A stretch of 64,000 nucleotides of DNA from Anaeromyxobacter diazotrophicus (GTDB taxonomy: Bacteria; Myxococcota; Myxococcia; Myxococcales; Anaeromyxobacteraceae), in assembly GCF_013340205.1 (NCBI RefSeq), contig NZ_BJTG01000003.1, forward strand, positions 516,041-580,040, in the 5' to 3' direction. The translations under genes and the position numbers were made by a program. Below are positions 57,230-64,000 of the stretch, piece after piece (position 1 is the stretch's first letter; every line of letters starts with the position of its first letter). The notes under the pieces were generated by a model. That model worked only from the letters and a program-made list of their open reading frames with translations. It had not been told where the DNA came from and searched no databases.

Positions 57230-58258
57230 CTAACCCCGGCGGCCGCCCTCGGCGCGGCGCAGCAGCCACAGGAAGAGCGGCCCCCCCAGGAAGGCCGTCA
57301 GCGCGCCGACCGGCGGCTCGGTCCCGAGCGGCAGGAAGGCGAGCCGCGCCAGGGCGTCGGCGAGCACCAGGAAGGCCGCGCCGAAGAGCGCGGTGGCGGG
57401 GACCAGCAGCCGGTGGTCCGGCCCGAGCACCCGGCGCGCGGCGTGGGGCACGATGAGCCCTACGAACCCGACCATGCCCGAGAGGGCGACCGCCGCGCCG
57501 GTGGCGGCGCTCGCCGCGAGCAGCACCGCGGCGCGGGTGCGCCCCACGTGCACGCCGAGGCTGGCCGCCTCGTCGTCGCCCAGCGCGAGCAGGTTGAGCC
57601 GGCCGGAGAGGAGCGCCAGCGCGCCGACCGCCGCCGCGACGCAGGCGGCCCCCAGGGCGAGCGTGCCCCGGCTCTCGTAGCCGATGGCGCCCATGAGCCA
57701 GTAGAGGAGGCGCGCCGCGTCGTCGGGGCGCACGAGCACCTTGAGCAGGGTGATGACGGCGGCCGCGAAGGCGTTGAAGACGACGCCCACGAGGAGCGCC
57801 GCCTCGGGCAGGAGCCGCCCGCCGACGCGGCCGAGCGCGAAGACGAGCAGCGTCGCCGCCGCCGCCCCCGCGATGGCGCCCGCGGCCACCGGCGGCGCCG
57901 AGCCGAGCGCGTCGCCGAGCGGGGCGAGGAGGCGGGAGGCGAGCGAGGCGGCGAGGAGCACCAGCGTGCCGCCCAGCGCCGCCCCGCCCGACACGCCCAG
58001 CACGAAGGGTTCGGCGAGCGGGTTGCGCAGGAGCGCCTGCAGCGCCGTGCCCGCGGCGGCGAGGGCGCAGCCCACCACCGCGGCCAGGAGCGCGCGGGGG
58101 AGGCGCAGCCCCAGCACGATGGAGCGGTCGGGCTCGGCGCCGGCGAGCGCGCGGCCGAGCCCCACCGGCTGCGGCCCGAGCAGGCAGGAGAGGGCGACCG
58201 CCGCCGCGACGGCGCCGAGGCCGAGCGCGCAGACGAGCGCGACGCGCCGCGCGGTCAC
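57230..58258 (-). CDS. btuC: Cobalamin-type ABC transporter permease
   Basis: 342 residues from GTG 58258. FecCD/BtuC family: ten membrane helices, LRLPRALLAAVVGCALAAAGTALQALLRNPLAEPFVLGVSGGAALG near residues 50-95 and GMVGFVGLIVPHAARRVLGPDHR near the C terminus, both family hallmarks. Overlaps btuF by four bases. Confidence 0.93.
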   Translation of the reverse strand: MTARRVALVCALGLGAVAAAVALSCLLGPQPVGLGRALAGAEPDRSIVLGLRLPRALLAAVVGCALAAAGTALQALLRNPLAEPFVLGVSGGAALGGTLVLLAASLASRLLAPLGDALGSAPPVAAGAIAGAAAATLLVFALGRVGGRLLPEAALLVGVVFNAFAAAVITLLKVLVRPDDAARLLYWLMGAIGYESRGTLALGAACVAAAVGALALLSGRLNLLALGDDEAASLGVHVGRTRAAVLLAASAATGAAVALSGMVGFVGLIVPHAARRVLGPDHRLLVPATALFGAAFLVLADALARLAFLPLGTEPPVGALTAFLGGPLFLWLLRRAEGGRRG

Positions 58259-59127
58259 CGCGCCCCCGCCGCGCGCAGCGCCGCCGACAGCTCCTCGAGC
58301 GCGCCGGCGAGGCGCGGCCCCGGGCGGAGCGCGCCGTCGTCGCGCAGCCGGTAGACCGCCCCGCGGTGCACCGCCGGGATGGTGTCGAGCCTGGCCAGGC
58401 CCTCCTTCGGCTCGAGCACCGCGCCGTCGACGACCAGCGCCGGCGCGTCGGCGACCGCCCGCTCGAGCGGGTAGACCGGCCAGGGCCGGGTGTCCTTCAC
58501 GACGTTCTCGCCGCCGCATAGCCGGAGCAGCTCGTCGGGGTAGCTCCCCGGCCCGGCCACGACGAGCGGATCGCGCCCCACCACGAACAGCACCCGCACC
58601 CGCGGCCCCGCCGCGGCGCGCCGCTGCGCGGCGTCGATGGAGGCCTGGAGCGAGCGCGCCAGCCGCTCGCCGGCGGGCGCGTCGCCGAGCGCGCGGCCCA
58701 TCGCCCGCGACGCCGCCAGCACGTCCGCCACGCTCACCACCGGCAGCGCCAGCACCGGCACGCCCAGCCCGGCGATGCGCCGCACCGCCGGGTAGGCGCC
58801 GCCGTCGGTGAGCCAGACGACGAGGTCCGGCCGGAGCCCCAGCACCGCCTCGGGCGAGGGATCGAGGAAGCCGCCCACCCGCGGCAGCGCCTTCACCTCG
58901 GGCGCGTCGTCGTAGCGGGTGACGCCGACGAGGAGCGAGGCCTTGCCCAGCGCGACGGCGGTGTCGGTGAGCGAGGGCGCGAGCGACACCACCCGCCGCG
59001 GGGCGGCCGGCGGGGGAGGGCCGAGCCACTCCACGCCACCCGCCGCCGCGCCCGCGCCGTGATCGGCGCGAGGGGCGGCGGGAGCGAGGAGCGCGGTGAG
59101 CGCGAGGAGTGCGGTCAGCGAACGCAT
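58255..59127 (-). CDS. btuF: Cobalamin-type substrate-binding protein
   Basis: 290 residues from ATG 59127, signal peptide SLTALLALTALLAPAAPRA. Helical-backbone metal-receptor fold: RRVVSLAPSLTDTAVALGKASLLVGVTRYDDAPE, PSPEAVLGLRPDLVVWL, VRVLFVVGRDPLVVAGPGSYPDELLRLCGGENV. Periplasmic receptor delivering B12 to BtuCD. Begins inside the end of the propeller lipoprotein gene (13-base overlap). Confidence 0.92.
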   Translation of the reverse strand: MRSLTALLALTALLAPAAPRADHGAGAAAGGVEWLGPPPPAAPRRVVSLAPSLTDTAVALGKASLLVGVTRYDDAPEVKALPRVGGFLDPSPEAVLGLRPDLVVWLTDGGAYPAVRRIAGLGVPVLALPVVSVADVLAASRAMGRALGDAPAGERLARSLQASIDAAQRRAAAGPRVRVLFVVGRDPLVVAGPGSYPDELLRLCGGENVVKDTRPWPVYPLERAVADAPALVVDGAVLEPKEGLARLDTIPAVHRGAVYRLRDDGALRPGPRLAGALEELSAALRAAGAR

Positions 59128-60344
59128 GCGACGTCGGCCACGGTCGCGTAGCCGTTGAACGGGCAAACGTCCGCGATGGCCGTGACGGCGCCCGTCATGA
59201 CATCGAACCGGAGCACCTTCCCGCTCTCGGTCGCGCCAGCGTACCCGTTTCCGCCGCAAAGGGTGACGGCGTAGATGGCGCTCGCCGTCTTGACGATCGC
59301 CCCGGGCTGGGGCTTCGCGCCGCCGACCGCGACCGGCAGGAGGCCGCCGCCGTGGACCCCGGTCGCGAAGTCGTCGTAGCCGCAGCCGACCCAGAGCGTC
59401 GTGCCCGAGAGCACGAGCGCGCCCGCGTCCAGGCAGTCCGGGCCGAGGTCGAGCGCCGTGTCGCCCACGACCGCGTCGGTCGAGGGATCGATCTCCACCA
59501 GCTTGCCGTGGGCGCCAGCCACCATGGCGTACGAGGTGTCCTGGATGTCGGCGAGCGTGACGTAAACCTTGCCGCTGGCCACGACGACGCGGGAGGGGCT
59601 GGCGGTGGCGGGGGCCGTGGCGTACTTCGCGACGTCGATCCGCTTCAGCACCTTGGGCGAGGTCGGGGTCGACACGTCGAGGACGCCGACCGCCCCGGCG
59701 TCGTACATGGCGAGGTAGGCCTTCGTCCCGACGAACGCGATGTCCTTCGGGTTCACCCGCTCCCCCTGCGTCTGCGCGAGCTTCACCTCGGCGACGACGC
59801 GCGCCGCGCTGGGGTCGATGACGACGAGCGTGCTCGCCTGGTCGTTCGACGCCCACAGCAGCCCGCCGTGCTCGGAAAGGCTCGAGAGATCCCCGTACGA
59901 GCCGGTGAAGGTCACGTTCACCGGGGAGCCGGCGGCGAGCGGGGCGAGGGTGAACGGCGTCACGTCGGACGACAGGTCGTCCGCGACGTAGAACGTCCCG
60001 CCCACGCGCGCGAACGCGCTGGGGCCGTTCCCCACCGGGAGCGACGGTCCGACCTGGGTCAGGTCCTGCCCGACGAACCGCACGTCGTTCGTGGCGAAGC
60101 ACGCCACCGCCACCTCGGCCGTGCAGGCCGCCGGGTTCGCGGCGCAGTCCACGCAGGCGCCGGCCGAGCACCCCTGGCCTGCGCCGCAGGTCTTGCCGCA
60201 GGCGCCGCAGTTCTGGGCGTCGGTGAGGAGCGAGGTGCACGCGTTCGCGCAGATGCCCTGATCGGCGGCGCAGGTGAGCTCCTTCGAGCCGCTGCAGGCC
60301 GCGAGCGCGAGGAGGGCTGCCATCGGGAGAAGCGTCCTCTTCAT
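59115..60344 (-). CDS. Beta-propeller lipoprotein in the B12 operon (BtuG-like by position and layout)
   Basis: 409 residues from ATG 60344, which overlaps the btuB stop. Lipobox LALAAC-S. Residues 24-80 are Cys-rich with the myxobacterial motif NCGACGKTC-x5-C-x4-C. The rest is a YncE/YVTN-type propeller: repeated units such as LLWASNDQASTLVVIDPSAARVVAEVKL, DIAFVGTKAYLAMYDAGAVGVLDVS, SRVVVASGKVYVTLADIQD and GALVLSGTTLWVGCGYDD. In Bacteroides, BtuG is a surface propeller lipoprotein that captures B12 and sits on BtuB. This one lies directly behind btuB under a cobalamin riboswitch, so an analogous role is likely though unproven. Confidence 0.8.
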   Translation of the reverse strand: MKRTLLPMAALLALAACSGSKELTCAADQGICANACTSLLTDAQNCGACGKTCGAGQGCSAGACVDCAANPAACTAEVAVACFATNDVRFVGQDLTQVGPSLPVGNGPSAFARVGGTFYVADDLSSDVTPFTLAPLAAGSPVNVTFTGSYGDLSSLSEHGGLLWASNDQASTLVVIDPSAARVVAEVKLAQTQGERVNPKDIAFVGTKAYLAMYDAGAVGVLDVSTPTSPKVLKRIDVAKYATAPATASPSRVVVASGKVYVTLADIQDTSYAMVAGAHGKLVEIDPSTDAVVGDTALDLGPDCLDAGALVLSGTTLWVGCGYDDFATGVHGGGLLPVAVGGAKPQPGAIVKTASAIYAVTLCGGNGYAGATESGKVLRFDVMTGAVTAIADVCPFNGYATVADVACVR

Positions 60345-62266
60345 GGTGATTCCTTTCCACCGGAAACGCGCACGGTGAGCGTCACCGTGCGGCCCGGGAG
60401 GGGGTTGCCGAAGCCGTCCTGCAGCGTGCGGTCGTCGAGAAGGTTTCTCACCTCGAGCGCGAGCCGCGTCTCGGGGCGTCGGGTGAGCAGGATCGAGGCG
60501 CCCGCGCCGAGCGTGAGCACCGGCGGCACGCGCAGCGCCGGCGAGTTGGCGAGGTCCTGGAACTGCGCCGAGACCCACTGCGCCTCGGCGTGGGCGGCGA
60601 CGGGCCCGCGCTCGCCGGCGAGCCGGGCGTAGAGCCGGTGGCGCGCGCGGTGTGGCAGCTCCTTGCCGAGCACCGCCGCGCTGCCGCGGAGCGTCTCGGT
60701 GGCGAGGAGGGTGTACGCGCCGGAGAGCGCCAGCGCGGCGGGGCCCCGCGGCGCGGAGGCCGCCTCGAGCTCGAGCCCGTTCGCGGCCGCCTTCCCGTCG
60801 TTGAACGGCTTGAAGCGCCGGAACGAGTCCGGCTCGTAGACGATGAGGTCCTGGTACTGCTGCGTGAAGACCGTGGCGCGCGCGAGGCCGAGCCGGCCGT
60901 CGAGCGCGAGCCCGGCGTCGGCCGACCAGGAGGTCTCGGGCACGAGGCCGGGGTTGGGCGAGAGGAGCCCCTGCGAGAGGTACAGCTCGGCGAAGCTGGG
61001 CGCGCGGAAGGAGCGGCCGGCGCCAGCGCGCACCGAGAGCGGTCCGGCGACCCGGAGCGAGGCGCCGAGCTTGGCGGAGATGCCCTGGAAGGGCCCCACG
61101 ACGTCGAAGCGGAGCGCGGGCGCGACCCGCAGCCGGCCGCCGAGGAGGGCGAGCTCCTCCGCGGCCGAGAGCGCGGCGGTGCCCCAGGCGTGCGTGCGCC
61201 CACCTTCCACCTCGAGCCGCTCGCCGCCGCCCGCAGCCCGCAGCGCGAGCTCGCTCGGCCCGGTGGTCCAGCGCAGCTCGGCGCTGGCCTCGCCGGCGAG
61301 GTCGCGCTGGCGCGCGGTGGGGAAGGGGTCGAGCCACACGGTGAGGCGGTCGTCGCGGCCGTCGAGGCCGAGCACGAGCACGAGGCCCTCGCCGAGCGGC
61401 TCCGCGAGGTGTGCCACCAGCCCGGCGCGCGCGTCGCGCTGGCCGTCGTGGGGCGTGAGCGCGTACGGCGAGCCGGGCAGGTCGCGGGTGCCGCCCGAGA
61501 GCTGCAGCACGGCGTCGAGCCGTCCCTCGCCCACCGTCGCCCAGAGCTTGGCGAGCCCGCCGGCCGTGAAGGAGGCGTCGTGGTCCCGCTGGCGCGGCTC
61601 GAGCGCATCGCCGGGCATGGCCGGGGTCGGGTCGAACAGGTATTCGAAGCGCCCGCTCGTGTCCTCGACCGCGGCCGCGCCGAAGAGCCCCCACCGCTCG
61701 CCACCCACCGCGCCGTCCGCCGAGCCGGCGAAGGTGCGGAACGAGCCGGCGGTGGCCTCGGCCGACCAGGCGCCCGCGGCGGCGCGCCGGGTGACGATGT
61801 TGACGACCCCGCCCAGGGTCCCGGCGCCGTACACCGCGCCCTCCGCCCCGCGCACCACCTCGATGCGCTCGATCCAGGCGCGCGGGATGCGCGCCAGGTC
61901 CACGCCGCCGCCCGCGGCGGTGTTGAGCGGCAGGCCGTCGAGGAGGACCTGGACCTGGGCCGCGCTCGAGCCGCGCAGGGACACGGTGGTGAGCTGGCCC
62001 AGCCCGCCGTACTGGCTCACCGCCACGCCCGGCGCGGTGGCGATGAGCTCGGCCACGCTCTTCGCCTCGCCCTCGAACCGGTGGGCCTCGACCACGGTGG
62101 AGGCGGCGGTGGGGTCGGCGGCGGCGGTGCGGGGGCGCTCGCCCGTCACCTCCAGCTCCTCCCCGAAGGTGGGCGCGCGCGCGCCCTCGTCCCCCGCCGC
62201 CGCGGCGGCGGGGACGATCGCGAGGAGGTGCGCGGCGAGCGCGCAGGCGCGGACGGATCGAGCCAA
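60341..62266 (-). CDS. btuB: TonB-dependent outer-membrane cobalamin receptor
   Basis: 641 residues from TTG 62266, which gives a proper signal peptide (RSVRACALAAHLLAIVPAAAAAG); a longer frame upstream runs into the riboswitch. TonB-box region (FGEELEVTGERPR), plug domain (VAELIATAPGVAVSQYGGLGQ, VSLRGSSAAQVQVLLDGLPLN, IERIEVVRGAEGAVYGAGTLGGVVNIVTR) and a barrel ending VTLTVRV. The B12 substrate is inferred from the riboswitch and btuFCD. It begins the operon. Confidence 0.93.
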   Translation of the reverse strand: MARSVRACALAAHLLAIVPAAAAAGDEGARAPTFGEELEVTGERPRTAAADPTAASTVVEAHRFEGEAKSVAELIATAPGVAVSQYGGLGQLTTVSLRGSSAAQVQVLLDGLPLNTAAGGGVDLARIPRAWIERIEVVRGAEGAVYGAGTLGGVVNIVTRRAAAGAWSAEATAGSFRTFAGSADGAVGGERWGLFGAAAVEDTSGRFEYLFDPTPAMPGDALEPRQRDHDASFTAGGLAKLWATVGEGRLDAVLQLSGGTRDLPGSPYALTPHDGQRDARAGLVAHLAEPLGEGLVLVLGLDGRDDRLTVWLDPFPTARQRDLAGEASAELRWTTGPSELALRAAGGGERLEVEGGRTHAWGTAALSAAEELALLGGRLRVAPALRFDVVGPFQGISAKLGASLRVAGPLSVRAGAGRSFRAPSFAELYLSQGLLSPNPGLVPETSWSADAGLALDGRLGLARATVFTQQYQDLIVYEPDSFRRFKPFNDGKAAANGLELEAASAPRGPAALALSGAYTLLATETLRGSAAVLGKELPHRARHRLYARLAGERGPVAAHAEAQWVSAQFQDLANSPALRVPPVLTLGAGASILLTRRPETRLALEVRNLLDDRTLQDGFGNPLPGRTVTLTVRVSGGKESP

Positions 62267-62331
62267 GTTCGCGCGTCTCCTTCGGACGCGGAAACCGTGG
62301 GCCGCGCGAGATGCGCGGCCCGGCTCGAAGG

Positions 62332-62514
62332 GAGGTCTCCTGGCTCCCGGGTGCGGCCGGCGGGACTTCCCGACGACCGCGGCACCTGCCACCTTCCCGC
62401 CGCGCGAGCGTCCGCGCGGCAGTGGTGACGAACCGCAGGTGCTTCCCCGGCTACAGTGGCGGGACCGCGCCGGAATCGGGCTCGAGAGCCCTGGACCGGC
62501 TTCCCTGTTCCTCC
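62332..62514 (-). ncRNA. Cobalamin riboswitch
   Basis: Read on the minus strand: GGGAAGCCGGT near the start, ATTCC, then the conserved CCCGCCACTGT, later CCACTGCC, GGGAAGG, a second GGGAAG and finally the B12 box GCCAGGAGACC (complement of 62334-62344). This is the full cobalamin-riboswitch signature in order, about 65 bases upstream of the btuB start. With B12 bound it should reduce expression of the whole btuB-to-btuD operon. Confidence 0.95.
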
Positions 62515-62560
62515 GAGCGGGTGCTGCAGGGCTCTCCGTAGCGCGGCGCGCGCCGGGGCG

Positions 62561-62896
62561 TCAAGGACGGCGAGGGGCCGGCACCTTCCCGGACGCCAGC
62601 TTCTCGCTCGCGGGGGGAGCGCCCACCGCGAGGTGAGGGCGCTGCTTCTCCAGCCAGCCGGACGAGACGCCCTTCACCGACAGCACGTCCTCGAGCCGCT
62701 GGAACGGCGCGCGGGCGCGCTGTGCGGCGATGGCCTCCGCCTTCTTGCGGCCCACCCCGGGGAGCCGCATGAGCTGCGAGACGCTGGCGCGGTTGAGGTC
62801 GATGCGCTCGCCGGCCCCGAGGGGCTTCTTCGCGGCGAGGGCGGGGGTGGCGGCGAGGAGCGCCAGCGCGGCGGCGAGCAGGCGGGCGCGCCTCAC
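62561..62896 (-). CDS. ComEA-like helix-hairpin-helix protein
   Basis: 111 residues from GTG 62896. Signal peptide (LLAAALALLAATPALA), then one helix-hairpin-helix pair: IDLNRASVSQLMRLPGVGRKKAEAIAAQRARAPFQRLEDVLSVKGVSSGWLEKQRPHL. ComEA-type proteins bind incoming DNA in the periplasm during transformation; small stand-alone versions are common and may have other jobs. Overlaps the upstream gene by four bases. Confidence 0.88.
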   Translation of the reverse strand: MRRARLLAAALALLAATPALAAKKPLGAGERIDLNRASVSQLMRLPGVGRKKAEAIAAQRARAPFQRLEDVLSVKGVSSGWLEKQRPHLAVGAPPASEKLASGKVPAPRRP

Positions 62897-63138
62897 GGCC
62901 GCGCCTCCGCCGGCTCGGCCGCCGCGCCGTTCGCGGGGCGCGCGTCGTCCCACACCCGCTGCTCGCGCACCTGGAGCCGGTTGGAGCCGACGGGCAGGGC
63001 GTCGAGGTGGAGGTTGATGCTGCCGTCGCGGTTGGTGAAGGCGGCGCCGATCTTCACCCAGTACTGCTTCCCGGCCCGCTCGACGATGGTGTAGACGGCG
63101 AGGGGCTTCTTGCCCCCACCGCCGTTCGGTTCGTTCAT
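62893..63138 (-). CDS. Small hypothetical protein
   Basis: 81 residues from ATG 63138. Text KPLAVYTIVERAGKQYWVKIGAAFTNRDGSINLHLDALPVGSNRLQVRE is a compact beta fold of the kind seen in many small deltaproteobacterial proteins; the tail is disordered. Coupled to the ComEA-like gene (GTGA overlap). Function unknown. Confidence 0.75.
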   Translation of the reverse strand: MNEPNGGGGKKPLAVYTIVERAGKQYWVKIGAAFTNRDGSINLHLDALPVGSNRLQVREQRVWDDARPANGAAAEPAEARP

Positions 63139-63784
63139 GGGTGCTCTCCGTGTGGGCCGCGTGGGGCGGCCTGCGGCGAGGAGAGCAAGGGCCGTGCTCG
63201 CCGCGAAGCGCTGCGGCGAAGGAATTCCGGCGGCGCGCGGGGGCTCGCGCGCGGACCTTGAGAACGCGGCGCGGCCCCTCTCCCTGGCCCTCTCCCACGG
63301 CGGGCTCATCATTCATCACATCTCGAGGAGGGCATGCGTCTCAGCGGCCGTCGGTGGGCTTGGCGGGCCGGCGGACTGCGGGCAGAGAGGGGCGCGGCAG
63401 GATGGGCGAGCCGGGCCCGCGCTGGCGGCCCGGCCTCGGACAGCGGGCGCTCCACGCGCGGCGGAGCCGCGCGTTCGAGACGGTTGCGCGTGCCCGGCTC
63501 ACGACGGTGGCTCTGAGGGTGAACCATGGTGCGGCCGGCGGCGCACGCCCCAACGGTGAACGCTTTCGCGCTTGACCGAGTCACGGCTGAATCGCGCGCG
63601 CGGCCCGGCAATGCAACAGGATGGCCCGCTAGCGCGCCGCGCCCTGCGCCTGCGGGGTGCTCGGCGCCGTCGAAGGCGAAGTCGGCGGGCACCTCACGAA
63701 GACGCGCAGGCGCGGCGGCCAGAGGCCTTCCCGGAGGCTCGAAAAGTGCGTGTTACCGTCAGCGAACACGCACTGGAGGTCTCC
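63139..63784. other. Intergenic stretch
   Basis: No gene is convincing; a 60-codon Arg-rich frame from ATG 63334 has a GAGGAGGG site but the composition of a shadow frame. A partial copy of the REP-like CTCTCCC tail lies near 63272-63299, and a perfect inverted repeat precedes the HNH gene (63745-63774). Confidence 0.5.
63745..63774. promoter_or_regulatory. Perfect 10-bp inverted repeat before the HNH gene
   Basis: AGTGCGTGTT pairs exactly with AACACGCACT around a 10-base spacer, ending two bases before the GGAGGT ribosome site of the HNH gene. It may be an operator or a hairpin that controls translation. Confidence 0.45.
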
Positions 63785-64000
63785 ATGCCCGATGCCGCGC
63801 CCGCTTCCCTCGACACCGTCGCCCTCCTCCACCGCCTGGCCGAGCTGGCCGGCCACGAGCGCCACACCCAGGTCGAGTTCCTGCTCCACCTCGACGTCTT
63901 CGACCAGCGCCGGGCCTGGGCCGAGGCCGGCTATCCTTCCCTGTGGGAGTGGTGCGTTCGCGCCCTCCACCTGAGCGAGGGCGCCGCCGGTCGGCGCATC
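63785..64000 (+). CDS. HNH endonuclease family protein, N-terminal part (cut by window edge)
   Basis: ATG 63785 follows GGAGGTCTCC. The 72 visible residues (AELAGHERHTQVEFLLHL, ARWAEAGYPSLWEW-like GYPSLWEWCVRALHLSEGAAGRRI) match the conserved N terminus of the multicopy HNH proteins of Anaeromyxobacter and relatives, in which a helical domain with ALxLSExxAxxRI precedes a C-terminal HNH nuclease. The nuclease part lies outside the window. Confidence 0.75.
   Translation, partial: MPDAAPASLDTVALLHRLAELAGHERHTQVEFLLHLDVFDQRRAWAEAGYPSLWEWCVRALHLSEGAAGRRI

Noticed and set aside
63334..63516. 60-codon frame with a GAGGAGGG site before ATG
   Set aside because: The product is almost only Arg, Gly, Ala and Ser as in shadow frames, with no family likeness; the ribosome site alone is not enough.

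Overview
The window is very GC-rich chromosomal DNA from a delta-type bacterium of the Myxococcota, most probably an Anaeromyxobacter-like organism. Reasons: an mglB-mglA polarity pair, a respiratory narGHJI operon, myxobacterial cysteine-rich lipoprotein motifs, frequent GTG starts, and a multicopy-type HNH endonuclease at the right edge. This assignment is inference from gene content; no 16S gene is present.

Layout. 1-8.4 kb: replication/repair operon dnaX-ybaB-recR, then mglBA, a CBS protein, a glycogen phosphorylase, an adenosine-specific kinase and an AI-2E permease, ending in a family 5 uracil-DNA glycosylase gene (udg). 8.42-22.16 kb: a 13.7 kb integrated element that splits udg. Its large serine integrase lies 40 bp inside the right junction. 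Joining the two flanks at a shared ACGT restores the conserved glycosylase motif and reading frame, so both attachment sites can be read to the base. The element carries a full-length terminase large subunit, a scaffold-like protein, two stand-alone FtsH-protease-like metallopeptidases, small Cys-rich proteins, an HTH and an RHH regulator and an MltR-like protein. It has no recognisable portal, capsid or tail gene, so it looks like a satellite or reduced prophage. Many of its genes start with TTG.

22.2-45.2 kb: core chromosome with comM, recA, DUF4230 and TfoX-like proteins, a 1044-residue protease/propeller/barrel protein, cinA-pgpA-pssA, an M23 peptidase, threonine aldolase, nth, def, a degenerate receiver/J-like protein, priA and a TehA/SLAC1 channel.

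45.4-52.3 kb: a cytochrome c gene and narGHJI (membrane nitrate reductase), divergent from the TehA/SLAC1 gene. 52.3-55.4 kb: a secreted protein, galU, a DksA-type protein and a beta-barrel protein.

55.4-62.5 kb: a cobalamin-uptake operon on the minus strand behind a clear cobalamin riboswitch: btuB, a beta-propeller lipoprotein (BtuG-like in layout), btuF, btuC, a membrane-anchored amidohydrolase and btuD, each overlapping or within about 10 bp of the next. 62.5-64 kb: a ComEA-like protein, a small protein, a noncoding stretch and the start of an HNH endonuclease gene.

The two most noteworthy systems are the udg-splitting element with packaging genes but no capsid, and the riboswitch-controlled B12 operon with a propeller lipoprotein and an unexplained amidohydrolase.
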